Shown here in pieces: positions 1 through 7,542 of a DNA stretch of 18,405 nt. The stretch's first letter is position 1; every line of letters begins with the position of its first letter. This DNA comes from JBGLNJ01 sp964353405 (GTDB lineage Bacteria; Chloroflexota; Anaerolineae; Fen-1058): assembly GCA_964353405.1 (NCBI GenBank), contig CAYGWJ010000094.1, positions 1-18,405 of the forward strand. The letters are read 5' to 3'. A model generated the notes under the pieces. The model saw only the letters and a list, made by a program, of their open reading frames with translations, had not been told where the DNA came from and did not search any database. Both the position numbers and the translations under genes were made by a program.

Positions 1-1
1 T

Positions 2-328
2 TTTGGCATAGAGACCAACTGGGGCATCGCCGGAGGCGACGGGCCGCAGGCGTATTCCGTCTGGCCCGGCGGCGACCTGACGCGCCTTAACGTTTTGCAC
101 GTTGCCAGGACCGCGAGCGAAGTTGGCCTCGTTCACGAATGGTACGGGCGCGTAATTCTCACGACCGACCAGGCAGCCACCTGGTGGCAGTTCCCTATCG
201 AGACCATCTCCAATTCCGAAGCCGGGTTCGAGCGTATTTACCAGGGCACCTCCGTCACCTGCCACTGGCCGCTGGCGCTTGAGCCTGGCGCGACATGGCA
301 AGTTGCACTGCGATTCAGATTGCTGTGA
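2..328 (+). CDS. GH57 alpha-amylase/4-alpha-glucanotransferase-type protein, C-terminal end (5' truncated)
   Basis: Reading frame 2 is open from the window edge to TGA at 326-328 and gives about 108 residues. The piece reads FGIETNWGI near its start and WWQFPIETISNSEAGFERIY, then WPLALEPG, near its end. This pattern (a beta-rich tail with an FPIET..S..GFER.YQG block) matches, from family knowledge, the C-terminal beta-sandwich domain of GH57 alpha-amylases and 4-alpha-glucanotransferases. The catalytic barrel lies outside the window, so activity and specificity cannot be judged. Its stop codon overlaps the GTG start of the next gene (GTGA, 325-328), so the two are translationally coupled and likely share a role in alpha-glucan (glycogen or maltodextrin) turnover. 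The assignment rests on motif recall only. Confidence 0.7.
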   Translation, partial: FGIETNWGIAGGDGPQAYSVWPGGDLTRLNVLHVARTASEVGLVHEWYGRVILTTDQAATWWQFPIETISNSEAGFERIYQGTSVTCHWPLALEPGATWQVALRFRLL

Positions 329-1719
329 ACGACCGCTTCCTTTCCATCCACGGCCATTTCTACCAACCGCCGCGCGAGGAGCCTTTCACCGGCAAGATCC
401 CGCGCGAAGTGGGCGCCGAGCCGTTTCATGATTTCAACGAAAAGATCACCGCCGAATGTTATCAGCCCAACGCGGCCGAAGGCAATTTCGAGCACATCAG
501 CTTTAACCTCGGGCCGACGCTGGCCGCGTGGATGTCGGCTTGGGCTGTGGACACCTGGCAACGGATCATCCAATCCGACCGGGCCAACGTCGAGCGTTTC
601 GGCGCAGGCAACGCCCTGGCCCAGAGCGCGCATCACACCATCCTGCCGCTGGCGCGGCGGCGCGACAAAATCGCGCAGGTGGCCTGGGGTATCGCCAGCT
701 TTGAATATCGGTTCGGGCGTAAGCCGGAGGGTATGTGGCTGCCGGAAATGGCCGTGGATTACGAGACGCTCGAAGCGCTGGCCGGGGCCGGGCTGAGTTA
801 TACGATTCTGTCTGACGAGCAGGTGCAAGGCGACACAGGCGGACGCGCCGGGCCATACCGCGTCCCGCTCAGCGCCGGGCGGAGCATCGCTGTTTTCGTG
901 CGCGACCGGTTCCTATCCAACCAAATCTCGTTCGACATGGAACACTTTTCCGGCCCAAGGGCATGGGCATGGCAGGCGTTGGCTCCGCGCGGACCCGGGC
1001 TGACGCTCGTCGCCACCGACGGCGAGACATTCGGGCATCACCATCGTAACGGCGTCAAATTTCTCCAAGACCTTGTCGTGCGTGATGCGCCCTCAACCGG
1101 CTTGCAGGTCACCACGCTGGCCAGGTATCTGGCCGATCACCCGCCGCTGGTCGAGATTGAAATCCGCGAGATGACGTCGTGGAGCTGCGAGCACGGCGTG
1201 GCGCGCTGGGTTACCGGCTGCGATTGCACGCCGGGCGACAGCCGCTGGAAGGGCGCGCTGCGCCGGGCGCTCGACAATCTCTCCGGTGAGATGGACCTGG
1301 TCTATACGACAGAAGTGGGCGCTGTTAGCGTCAAGCCCTGGGCACTGCGCGATGCGTACATCAGCGTCGTGACGGGCCAGATGGATGGTCTGACGTTCCT
1401 GACATCGCAAGGCCTGAGTGACCTCCCCACTGTAGACGCCGAAAGAATACTGAAACTCTTGCGGGCCGAGTTCCATCGTCAGCGCATGTACGCGAGTTGC
1501 GCCGTCTTTTTCGGAGAGCTGACGCGCGTTGAGCCGCGTTATGCCATCGCGAACGCCGCCCGCGCCATACAGTTGGTCAAAGAGGCAACCGGCGAAGACC
1601 TCTCGCACGGCTTTCGCCGGGACCTGTCAGTCGCCTCCAGCCCGCGTGTCGGCGTGACAGGCGCAGACCTTTACGAGGCCACCCTCGCTTCGGCCCGGGC
1701 CAATGGGTTAATCAAATGA
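325..1719 (+). CDS. GH57-family (DUF3536-like) glycoside hydrolase, paralogue 1
   Basis: 464 residues from GTG 325. An in-frame ATG at 295 lies inside the upstream gene; GTG 325 gives the usual N-terminus (V/M)NDRFLSIHGHFYQPPRE and a 4-base overlap with the previous stop. GH57 landmarks seen: HGHFYQPP near the N-terminus (motif 1 type), GMWLPEMAVD with Glu141 (the motif that carries the nucleophile in GH57), and ATDGETFGHHH, which carries the conserved Asp/Glu of motif 4. The length suits the DUF3536-associated GH57 group, which in many bacteria sits beside glycogen enzymes; the exact substrate of that group is not well known. No signal peptide is visible, so it is probably cytoplasmic. It is about as long as the next gene and clearly paralogous to it, from a tandem duplication. 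Family assignment is firm, function is not. Confidence 0.85.
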   Translation: MNDRFLSIHGHFYQPPREEPFTGKIPREVGAEPFHDFNEKITAECYQPNAAEGNFEHISFNLGPTLAAWMSAWAVDTWQRIIQSDRANVERFGAGNALAQSAHHTILPLARRRDKIAQVAWGIASFEYRFGRKPEGMWLPEMAVDYETLEALAGAGLSYTILSDEQVQGDTGGRAGPYRVPLSAGRSIAVFVRDRFLSNQISFDMEHFSGPRAWAWQALAPRGPGLTLVATDGETFGHHHRNGVKFLQDLVVRDAPSTGLQVTTLARYLADHPPLVEIEIREMTSWSCEHGVARWVTGCDCTPGDSRWKGALRRALDNLSGEMDLVYTTEVGAVSVKPWALRDAYISVVTGQMDGLTFLTSQGLSDLPTVDAERILKLLRAEFHRQRMYASCAVFFGELTRVEPRYAIANAARAIQLVKEATGEDLSHGFRRDLSVASSPRVGVTGADLYEATLASARANGLIK

Positions 1720-1761
1720 CAGATTTCAAATCGGGCACGGGACCTTAGAGTTGACACACTT

Positions 1762-1809
1762 ACCTGCGCTGGCGCTTGTTGCAAGTGCAGGTGTTTGAGA
1801 TTTGAGATT
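1762..1809 (+). repeat. Dispersed palindromic repeat, copy A (48 nt identical to 13183-13230)
   Basis: The 48 bases here are identical to 13183-13230. They contain inverted arms CACCTGC-type/GCAGGTG around a GCTGGCGCTTGTTGC-type centre, then the direct repeat TTTGAGATTTGAGATT. In this copy the left arm has lost two bases (ACTTACCTG instead of ACTTGCACCTG). It fills the gap between the two GH57 genes and runs into the 5' end of the second one. Confidence 0.9.
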
Positions 1810-1812
1810 GCC

Positions 1813-3144
1813 TTGAAATACCTCTGCGTTCACGGTCATTTCAGTCTGCCTCCGCGTCAAGATCCCTTCACAGGCCAGGTGATACGTGACGCCGACGCAG
1901 CTCCGTTCCACAATCGTTACGAGCAAGTCACCGCCGATTGTTATCTCCCCAACGCCGTGTTGGGCAATTTCAACCTGATGAGCTTTGATTTTGCGCCCGC
2001 GCTGTTGGGATACTTGGAAACTCACGACACGACAACCTACAGCCGCATCATTTCCGCCGACCGGGGCAACGCCCTTGCGACGACTTTTCATCACGTCGTC
2101 CTGCCGCTCCTTTCGCGCCGCGACAAAGTAACACAGGTGAAATGGGGGCTGAAGGCGTTCGAAGCGCATTTTGGCCGCCGGGCCGTTGGCTTTTGGCTGC
2201 CGGACATGGCAGTGGATGACGAAGCGCTCGACGTGCTGGCTGAATGCGGCGCCGAGTTCACCCTGCTTTCGTCAGAGCAGATTCGGACCGCACGTGCGTG
2301 TGGGGCCGGCCCATATCGCATCAAGCTGAAAAGTGGGCGCGATCTGGCCGTCTTTGCGCGGGATCACGTGCTCTCCAACAAAGTCGCATTCGAGTTGAAT
2401 TGGCTGGGCGGGGCCGGCATGTTCGCCGCGCGCTACCTGGCGCCTCACCCGGACGATGGCCTGCTCCTCATCGCCACCGACGGCGAGACCTATGGGCATC
2501 ACCACTCTGGCGAAGAGATGTTTGCGCGCTATCTCTTGCAGCAAGAAGCTTTGAACGCGGGTTACCAGGTTGTGCCGCTGGACGGCTTTATGCGCGACCA
2601 CCCGCCGGAAATTAAGGCCAGCCTGCCCGGCTCGTCGTCGTGGCGCGCCGACGGCGAGGATAGCCTGGAACCGGGGCAGTCTGCCTGGAAAGCTCTACTG
2701 CGCGCCGCGCTGGGCCACGTGGCCGAGGCTGCCGACGCTATCTACGAGCGCGAAGCTCGCGCCGCCGGCCTTGATCCCTGGACCTTGCGCGATGGCTATG
2801 TTGACGTGTTGACCAATCGCACGATGGACCTGCTGTACCTGACTGGACTGGGGGAGCGCGCGCTGGCGCGTTCTGCCGAAGAGCGTATGCTGACATTGCT
2901 GCGCGCCCAGGCTCATCGCCTGGCTATGTTCGACCGCTATGCGTTCTCTGAAACCGAGTTCAACTCGACGGAAATGCGCATCGCCGTGGCGCACGCCGCG
3001 TGCGTGACCAGCTTGGTCGCACAAGCCACCCGCGAAGATTTGTCCGGCGACTTGCGCCGCGCCCTGGCGCTGGTAACCGACTCGCGCGGCGAACACACGG
3101 CCATGGAAATCTATACCGAGATTGTCGAAGCGCAACGTACGTAA
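1813..3144 (+). CDS. GH57-family (DUF3536-like) protein, paralogue 2, with altered nucleophile motif
   Basis: 443 residues if started at TTG 1813 (MKYLCVHGHFSLPP). The longer TTG at 1795 lies within the dispersed repeat ending at 1809, so 1813 is preferred. No Shine-Dalgarno sequence is visible before either start, which is unusual beside its neighbours. It aligns along its length with the previous gene: HGHFSLPPRQDPFTG, then FHHVVLPLLSRRDK, GFWLPDMAVD, ATDGETYGHHH. The motif that reads WLPEMAVD in paralogue 1 reads WLPDMAVD here (Asp131), so the expected nucleophile Glu is an Asp, while the motif-4 TDGET block is intact. Activity may be reduced or changed; a structural or heteromeric role with paralogue 1 is possible. 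Likely cytoplasmic and in the same transcript as its neighbours. The start codon is the least certain point. Confidence 0.8.
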   Translation: MKYLCVHGHFSLPPRQDPFTGQVIRDADAAPFHNRYEQVTADCYLPNAVLGNFNLMSFDFAPALLGYLETHDTTTYSRIISADRGNALATTFHHVVLPLLSRRDKVTQVKWGLKAFEAHFGRRAVGFWLPDMAVDDEALDVLAECGAEFTLLSSEQIRTARACGAGPYRIKLKSGRDLAVFARDHVLSNKVAFELNWLGGAGMFAARYLAPHPDDGLLLIATDGETYGHHHSGEEMFARYLLQQEALNAGYQVVPLDGFMRDHPPEIKASLPGSSSWRADGEDSLEPGQSAWKALLRAALGHVAEAADAIYEREARAAGLDPWTLRDGYVDVLTNRTMDLLYLTGLGERALARSAEERMLTLLRAQAHRLAMFDRYAFSETEFNSTEMRIAVAHAACVTSLVAQATREDLSGDLRRALALVTDSRGEHTAMEIYTEIVEAQRT

Positions 3145-3190
3145 TGCGTACTGCCTGCTTGCGCAGCGCGCATCGTCACAGGAGGCAAAC

Positions 3191-4336
3191 ATGACAAGAT
3201 CACTCTTAATGATCCCCGGCCCGGTCGAAGTGGACAGCCAGGTGCTGGAGGCGATGGCCCGCCCGGTGGTGGGTCACACCAGCCCAGGCTTTGTCGAGAC
3301 ATTCGGCGCGTGCCTCGACGGCCTGCGCGATGTCTTTGCTGCGCCCGATGGCCAGCCCTTCGTCATCGCCGGCAGTGGGACGCTGGCCATGGAGATAGCT
3401 GTAGCCAACATCGTCGAGCCGGGCGACCGCGCCGTCGTCGTGGAGACGGGCTACTTTTCCGCGCGCATGGCCGACATTCTGCGTCGCCACGGCGCGCAAG
3501 TGGACATGGTCCACGCCCAGGCGGGTCATGTTCCAGACCTGGCCGAGGTCGAAGCTGCACTCGCGCACGGCGCTAAAGTTTTGACGGTAACGCACGTGGA
3601 CACCTCGACGGGCGTGCTGGCCCCGGTCAGGGAACTGGCTGCGCTGGCACGCAAGCATGGCGCGCTCATCGTCGTGGACGGCGTGTGCGCTGTGGGCGGG
3701 CAAGAGTTCCGCCAGGCCGAATGGGACGTGGACGTGTGCCTCACGGCGTCGCAAAAAGCGCTGGCCGTTCCGCCCGGGCTGGCACTGGTGACGGCCCGGC
3801 CTCGCGCACTCGAAACGTTCCAAGCGCGCAAAACGCCGGTCGCCAGCTACTATGCCGATTGGACGCTGTGGCTGCCCATCATGCAGGCCTATCAGGCTCG
3901 CAAGCCCGCGTACTTTGCCACTCCTGCGGTGAGCCTCGTCACGGCACTGAATGAGAGCGTCAAGCATATCAACGCTGAGGGGATGGAGGCGCGCTGGGCG
4001 CGTCACACAAGACTTTCAGCGGCGTTCAAGGCCGGCGTGGAAGCGCTGGGCATCCGCCAGGTCCCGGTCAACGAGAGTGTGCGTGCCGTGACGCTGACGA
4101 CGATGTACTACCCGGAGGGTGTAGATTCGACACTCCTTGGGCGCATCAGCGCGGCGGGCGTCGTCGTGGCAGGCGGCCTGCACCCGGCGATTGCGGCCAA
4201 GTCGTTCCGCGTGGGCCACATGGGCGTGGACGGCATCGGCGAGCTGTTGCGGACGCTCTCGGCCATCGAGCAGGGTCTGGGCGTCAAAACCGGCGCGGGC
4301 GTGGCCGCCGCACAAGCGCGGTGGGTGCAACAGTAA
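3191..4336 (+). CDS. PLP-dependent alanine-glyoxylate/serine-type aminotransferase (class V)
   Basis: 381 residues from ATG 3191, preceded by a good Shine-Dalgarno (CAGGAGG, 7 bases upstream). The frame is open further upstream but those codons overlap the GH57 gene. Fold-type I landmarks: N-terminal LMIPGPVEV, the phosphate-binding loop AGSGTLAME (about 60-68), VVDGVCAVGG with Asp163, which contacts the pyridine nitrogen, and the Schiff-base lysine in TASQKAL (Lys189). A C-terminal GGLHPAIAAKSFRVGHMG block with the substrate carboxylate-binding Arg is typical of the alanine-glyoxylate, serine-glyoxylate and serine-pyruvate group. It should transfer an amino group between alanine or serine and glyoxylate or pyruvate. 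The substrate cannot be fixed from sequence. The family includes many loosely annotated phosphonate and purine-catabolic transaminases. Confidence 0.9.
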   Translation: MTRSLLMIPGPVEVDSQVLEAMARPVVGHTSPGFVETFGACLDGLRDVFAAPDGQPFVIAGSGTLAMEIAVANIVEPGDRAVVVETGYFSARMADILRRHGAQVDMVHAQAGHVPDLAEVEAALAHGAKVLTVTHVDTSTGVLAPVRELAALARKHGALIVVDGVCAVGGQEFRQAEWDVDVCLTASQKALAVPPGLALVTARPRALETFQARKTPVASYYADWTLWLPIMQAYQARKPAYFATPAVSLVTALNESVKHINAEGMEARWARHTRLSAAFKAGVEALGIRQVPVNESVRAVTLTTMYYPEGVDSTLLGRISAAGVVVAGGLHPAIAAKSFRVGHMGVDGIGELLRTLSAIEQGLGVKTGAGVAAAQARWVQQ

Positions 4337-4338
4337 TG

Positions 4339-4417
4339 CCATTCCGAGCGGGGTGATGAATCTCTGCCGTCTTGGGCAAAGATCCTTCACTTCACTCCGG
4401 ATAACAAGCGGAAAGCC
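4339..4417. repeat. Probable degenerate dispersed-repeat remnant between genes
   Basis: The spacer contains a CATTCCGAGCGGGGTGATGAATCTCT-like stretch and CTTCACTCCGGATAACAAG, which resemble decayed pieces of the CTTCGCTCAGGA-type element at 6338-6389. No strong promoter was seen. Low-confidence call based on look-alike wording. Confidence 0.3.
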
Positions 4418-4615
4418 ATGCTGGTTTGTCTGGGAACGTTCATCGTGGCCGCGCTCGTCGGCGTGCTCGTGTTGGCCCGCTCGATGCCGCTGGCCGACGT
4501 GATACAGGGCCGCCAGCGGCTGTTGGCTTTTTCCTCTGCGCTGCTGACGGCCTTGTTCGTCGCCGGCATGGCCGGGCTGGCTGCCTACCTGGTGCTGGCA
4601 AGACTCGTCCAGTGA
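4418..4615 (+). CDS. Small membrane protein with two transmembrane helices
   Basis: 65 residues starting MLVCLGTFIVAALVGVLVLA. Two hydrophobic segments are visible, about residues 5-22 and 37-62, joined by a short polar loop containing RSMPLADVIQGRQR. I do not recognise the family. The stop lies 10 bases before the start of the next gene, so the two are probably co-transcribed. The Shine-Dalgarno is weak (AAGCGGAAAG), and the start sits just after repeat-like DNA, so the true start could be a few codons downstream. The case for a real gene is the clean membrane topology, which chance frames in GC-rich DNA can mimic, so confidence is moderate. Confidence 0.55.
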   Translation: MLVCLGTFIVAALVGVLVLARSMPLADVIQGRQRLLAFSSALLTALFVAGMAGLAAYLVLARLVQ

Positions 4616-4625
4616 AAGGGCATCC

Positions 4626-5060
4626 ATGAGCAACGTCGAAATTGCCGTCGCTTCTTTCAAGGCAGGTCTCAGTTGTTCGCAAGCTGTGCTTTCAGCTTTT
4701 GCTCCCGGCCTGGGCCTGGATCGGCCAACCGCTCTGCGGTTGGCCGCAGCCTTTGGCGGCGGCATGGCGCGAATGGGCCAGACCTGCGGCGCAGTGAGCG
4801 GCGCTCTGATGGTCATCGGGCTAAAACATGGGCACATCGCCGCAGAAGACAAAGCGACCAAAGAAAAGACCTACGCGCTGGTCAGGCAATTTGTGGACCA
4901 GTTCCGCGCGCGCAACACGTCGCTGCTCTGCCGCGACTTGCTGGGTTGCGACATCGGCACTCCCGAAGGGATGCAACTCTTTCGGGAAAAGGGGCTCAAC
5001 ACTCTTGTGTGCTCCAGGCTGGTCAGAGACGCGGCAGAAATCCTCGAACGACTTGCATGA
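4626..5060 (+). CDS. C_GCAxxG_C_C family redox protein
   Basis: 144 residues from ATG 4626 with a GAAAGGG ribosome-binding site. It shows the signature that names this family: Cys17 in FKAGLSCSQAVLSAF, the glycine-rich GGGMARMGQTCGAVSGALM with Cys54, then Cys102 and Cys108 in LLCRDLLGCDI, and Cys129 in LVCSRLV. Such proteins (about 130-150 residues) are believed to hold a metal or redox centre and occur mainly in anaerobes; their reaction is not established. There is no signal peptide. It is the last gene of the leftward block of plus-strand genes and is followed by a hairpin terminator. Confidence 0.85.
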   Translation: MSNVEIAVASFKAGLSCSQAVLSAFAPGLGLDRPTALRLAAAFGGGMARMGQTCGAVSGALMVIGLKHGHIAAEDKATKEKTYALVRQFVDQFRARNTSLLCRDLLGCDIGTPEGMQLFREKGLNTLVCSRLVRDAAEILERLA

Positions 5061-5084
5061 ATCTCAGGGGCAATCTAACCAATA

Positions 5085-5111
5085 GCCCCCGGCAGGTTTG
5101 AGGCCGGGGGC
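5085..5111 (+). terminator. Intrinsic terminator after the C_GCAxxG_C_C gene
   Basis: A perfect 9-bp stem (GCCCCCGGC at 5085-5093 with GCCGGGGGC at 5103-5111) has a 9-base loop and is followed by CGAGTTTTG. The short T-run serves plus-strand transcription. It lies in the convergent gap before ychF. Confidence 0.7.
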
Positions 5112-5123
5112 CGAGTTTTGCGC

Positions 5124-5148
5124 AATAGCATCCGGGCTGGATGCTATT
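5124..5148. repeat. Inverted repeat overlapping the ychF stop codon
   Basis: A perfect 10-bp stem (AATAGCATCC with GGATGCTATT) closes a 5-base loop and includes the TAG stop of ychF (complement of 5144-5146). No T-run follows on either strand. It may protect the ychF mRNA 3' end or help termination in the convergent gap. Confidence 0.6.
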
Positions 5149-6220
5149 GACTGAACCGGATATTCAGAACGTCCCCGTCTTTGACGATATACTCTTTGCC
5201 TTCAAGCTTGAACTTGCCGGCGGACTTGACCGCCGACTCGCTGCCCAGTTCGATCAAGTCAGCGTAGGCGAATACCTCGGCGCGGATAAAGCCCTTGGCC
5301 AGATCGGTGTGAACCGTCCCGGCGGCTTCTACCGCCGTCGCGCCGCGCCGCAGCGTCCACGCGCGGCACTCGTCTTCACCTACCGTGAGGAACGAGTGCA
5401 GGCCCAGCAAATCGTAGCTGAGGCGAATGACGCGCAGGCGGCCTGGCTCGGCGATGCCAAAATCCTTCAGGAACACCTCGGCGTCTTGCGGCGGCATTTG
5501 CGCAATTTCCATTTCCAGCTTGCCTTGCAGCACGGCCACCGCCGAGTGGCGATGCTCGTACGTGGCATACTCTTGCGCGTCGCGCGCATCGTCGCCCGTG
5601 TTGACCAAAATCAGCACAGGCTTTTGTGAGAGAAAGCCAAAGCTCCGCAGAGCAAGCTCTTCCTCGTGAGTCAGATCTAGATCGCGGATAGGCTTTTCCG
5701 CTTCGAGCGACGCCTTGAGGCGCAGGAGCAACACTTGTTCCTTGAGCGCGGACTCGCGCTCTTTGCCGGTGCGCTTCAAATCGCTCTCTAATCGCTCCAG
5801 CCGCTTTTCGATAGCAACCAGGTCGGACAGGATGAACTCGGTGTCGAGAATCGAAATGTCGCGCTGGGGATTGAGGCCGCCTTCGACGTGAGGCACCAGC
5901 GGGTCTTCAAACGCGCGCACGGCGTGCAGGAATGCATCCATCTGGCTGATCTGGTTGCGGAGCGGGCCAGACAGTCCACTGCGCCCCACGCCTTTCTCCA
6001 GTCCGGCGATGTCGGCGTAGGTGACTTTGGCGTACACCTTTTTGCGCGGCTTGAAAATTTCGGCCAGCCGATCCACGCGCGGGTCGGGCACATCTACCGT
6101 GCCGGTGCTGATTTCAAGCTTGGTCGCCGTGACCGCCGACGTCGGACGGGCCTGGCCGGTCAGCGCGTTAAAGACGGTCGTCTTGCCCGAGTTGGGTAGT
6201 CCAATGATTCCGATTTGCAT
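5144..6220 (-). CDS. ychF: Ribosome-associated, redox-regulated ATPase YchF (OLA1 family)
   Basis: 358 residues, the normal size for YchF. Start is ATG 6220 behind AGGAGG; an upstream in-frame ATG at 6325 would add an unlike N-terminus that runs through the terminator at 6281-6308. P-loop GLPNSGKTT (residues 7-15), switch II DIAGL (Asp70-Gly73) and a degenerate G4 motif (VNTGDD) in place of the GTPase NKxD, as expected for the ATP-preferring YchF subgroup. A coiled-coil insertion (ERLESDLKRTGKERESALKE) follows, then a C-terminal TGS domain (AWTLRRGATAVEAAGTVHTD to the end). The protein binds the ribosome and hydrolyses ATP; it affects translation and stress response. It is transcribed convergently with the plus-strand genes and separately from the rplS operon. 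Confidence 0.96.
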   Translation of the reverse strand: MQIGIIGLPNSGKTTVFNALTGQARPTSAVTATKLEISTGTVDVPDPRVDRLAEIFKPRKKVYAKVTYADIAGLEKGVGRSGLSGPLRNQISQMDAFLHAVRAFEDPLVPHVEGGLNPQRDISILDTEFILSDLVAIEKRLERLESDLKRTGKERESALKEQVLLLRLKASLEAEKPIRDLDLTHEEELALRSFGFLSQKPVLILVNTGDDARDAQEYATYEHRHSAVAVLQGKLEMEIAQMPPQDAEVFLKDFGIAEPGRLRVIRLSYDLLGLHSFLTVGEDECRAWTLRRGATAVEAAGTVHTDLAKGFIRAEVFAYADLIELGSESAVKSAGKFKLEGKEYIVKDGDVLNIRFSQ

Positions 6221-6254
6221 GGCAGCCTCCTCGGTATCTTTTTCTGATGTATTG

Positions 6255-6283
6255 ATTCTAGACCAAACTGCGCACAAATGCAA
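6255..6283 (-). promoter_or_regulatory. Weak candidate promoter for ychF
   Basis: On the minus strand TTGCAT, 17 bases, TAGAAT. The -10 is good and the -35 is poor. It directly follows the terminator of the upstream operon, which is where a ychF promoter would be expected. Confidence 0.35.
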
Positions 6284-6308
6284 AAGGCGCAGGTGAGATG
6301 CCTGCGCC
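6281..6308 (-). terminator. Intrinsic terminator between rplS and ychF
   Basis: On the minus strand an 8-bp stem (GGCGCAGG/CCTGCGCC, 6286-6308) with a 7-base loop is followed by TTTTG. It ends the repeat-protein/rplY/rplS transcript. Confidence 0.75.
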
Positions 6309-6337
6309 TCAAGATGACTTGTCACCCCTTCACTGCT

Positions 6338-6389
6338 CCTTCGCTTTGCTCAGGACAAGGTTCAGGGCAAGCTCTGAGCACAGCGAAGG
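6338..6389. repeat. Palindromic dispersed-type element in the rplS-ychF gap
   Basis: Two 16-base arms, CCTTCGCTTTGCTCAG (6338-6353) and CTGAGCACAGCGAAGG (6374-6389), match at 15 of 16 positions around a 20-base loop. Wording of this type (CTTCGCTCAGGACAAG) resembles repeats I recall from Chloroflexota genomes. No coding function. Confidence 0.75.
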
Positions 6390-6443
6390 GTACCTCCCTT
6401 GCGCGGAACGGATTCTCCGCTCAGAATGATAGAACGTGCAAAC

Positions 6444-6821
6444 CTAGTCCTGAACGGCTGCCTTGGTGGGCCGCTCGTCGCGGCGCGCCTTCAAGCGCGC
6501 AGCCTTACCGGTGCGGCCACGGAGATAGTAGAGCTGCGCGCGGCGCACTCGCGCATGGCGGACGACTTCGACTTTTTCCACGCGCGGCGAATGCAGCAGG
6601 AAGGTGCGCTCCACGCCGATGCCGTCAGACGCGATGCGGCGAACGGTAAAGTTGGCGTTGACGTTGCCCCCCCGCAGGCGGATGACGGTGCCCTGAAACA
6701 CCTGCACGCGCTCGCGGTCGCCTTCCACAATGCGGGTGTGGACACGAACGGTATCGCCCGATTGAAGCTCTGGCGTTTTGTCCTTGAGTTGTTGGTTCTG
6801 AATGGATTGCACGAGATTCAT
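6444..6821 (-). CDS. rplS: 50S ribosomal protein L19
   Basis: 125 residues from ATG 6821 (MNLVQSIQNQQLKDK). The frame is open upstream to 6920 but those codons overlap the end of rplY. L19 signatures: SGDTVRVHTRIVEGDRERVQVFQGTVI, then RRIASDGIGVERTFLLHSP and the closing RRAQLYYLRGRTGKAARLK. L19 sits at the interface of the two ribosomal subunits. The C-terminus has about 10 extra residues (DERPTKAAVQD) over the common 115. It is often found beside trmD and rimM, but here it follows rplY by 55 bases on the same strand and probably shares its transcript. The terminator at 6281-6308 closes the unit. Confidence 0.97.
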   Translation of the reverse strand: MNLVQSIQNQQLKDKTPELQSGDTVRVHTRIVEGDRERVQVFQGTVIRLRGGNVNANFTVRRIASDGIGVERTFLLHSPRVEKVEVVRHARVRRAQLYYLRGRTGKAARLKARRDERPTKAAVQD

Positions 6822-6876
6822 GGCTCTATCTGCCCTTTCAAAATGCGCGCCCCTGGTTGCCAGGCAGCGACCTGGC

Positions 6877-7536
6877 TTACTCTTCCGGTACTTGTTCTTC
6901 TTCCTTCTTGCCCTTCTCAATCACTTCGACTTCCGCCGCCGCTTCGCCCGTCGGCACAACCACCTCTTCGGCCTTTTCTTCACGGACCGGCGTCACGCGC
7001 ACGACAGTCTCGTCCGGATCGGCCAGGATTTGAACGCCGGCCGACACGGGCAGATCTTTGACGGCATAATGCGCATCCACTTTGTCCAGCCCGGAAATGT
7101 CCAGGCGGATCGAGTCAATCAGGTCGCCGGGCAGACATTCGATCTGGACTATGTTGAGCGCGTGAACCAGCACACCCTCGCCACGCTGCACCGCCGGAGA
7201 TTCGCCCACCAGGACGATGCGGACATCCAACTTGATCCGCTCGGTCATCGAGACGGCAAACAAGTCCACGTGATACAGACTGCCTGTGATCGGCTCGCGC
7301 TGGATTTCGCGGGCCAGCGCCTGCACCGGCTCGCGGCCTTGCACGTTGAGCGTGATGAGGCGGCTCTGCCCCGCCTGCATCAGCACACGCTTGAGCGTCT
7401 TGGCGTCAATCTGAAGCGAGACCGGTTCCACGGAGCGGCCATAGAGATTCGCCGGCACCAGCCCAGCCCGGCGCAGCGCCTTGACTTGCTTGCCAATCAC
7501 CTTGCGCGGCGCGGCGAAGAGTTCAATCTTGTCCAT
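6877..7536 (-). CDS. rplY: 50S ribosomal protein L25/general stress protein Ctc (TL5-type, two-domain)
   Basis: 219 residues from ATG 7536, with Shine-Dalgarno CAGGGAG. The N-terminal 5S-rRNA-binding L25 domain (about 1-90) has KALRRAGLVPANLYG and AREIQREPITGSLYHVDLFAV. The C-terminal beta domain (about 95-185) has GEGVLVHALNIVQIECLPGDLID and SGLDKVDAHYAVKDL. The tail is rich in Glu/Lys and disordered, as in other Ctc proteins. It binds 5S rRNA in the central protuberance. Its start lies only 6 bases after the stop of the upstream repeat-protein gene, so the two are tightly coupled. Confidence 0.97.
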   Translation of the reverse strand: MDKIELFAAPRKVIGKQVKALRRAGLVPANLYGRSVEPVSLQIDAKTLKRVLMQAGQSRLITLNVQGREPVQALAREIQREPITGSLYHVDLFAVSMTERIKLDVRIVLVGESPAVQRGEGVLVHALNIVQIECLPGDLIDSIRLDISGLDKVDAHYAVKDLPVSAGVQILADPDETVVRVTPVREEKAEEVVVPTGEAAAEVEVIEKGKKEEEQVPEE

Positions 7537-7542
7537 GCTGTT

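Noticed and set aside
3206..4006. A 266-codon minus-strand open frame
   Set aside because: Antisense to the aminotransferase gene; low-complexity, Arg/His-rich product and no ribosome-binding site.
4016..4861. A 281-codon minus-strand open frame
   Set aside because: Antisense to three plus-strand genes, with no recognisable domain.
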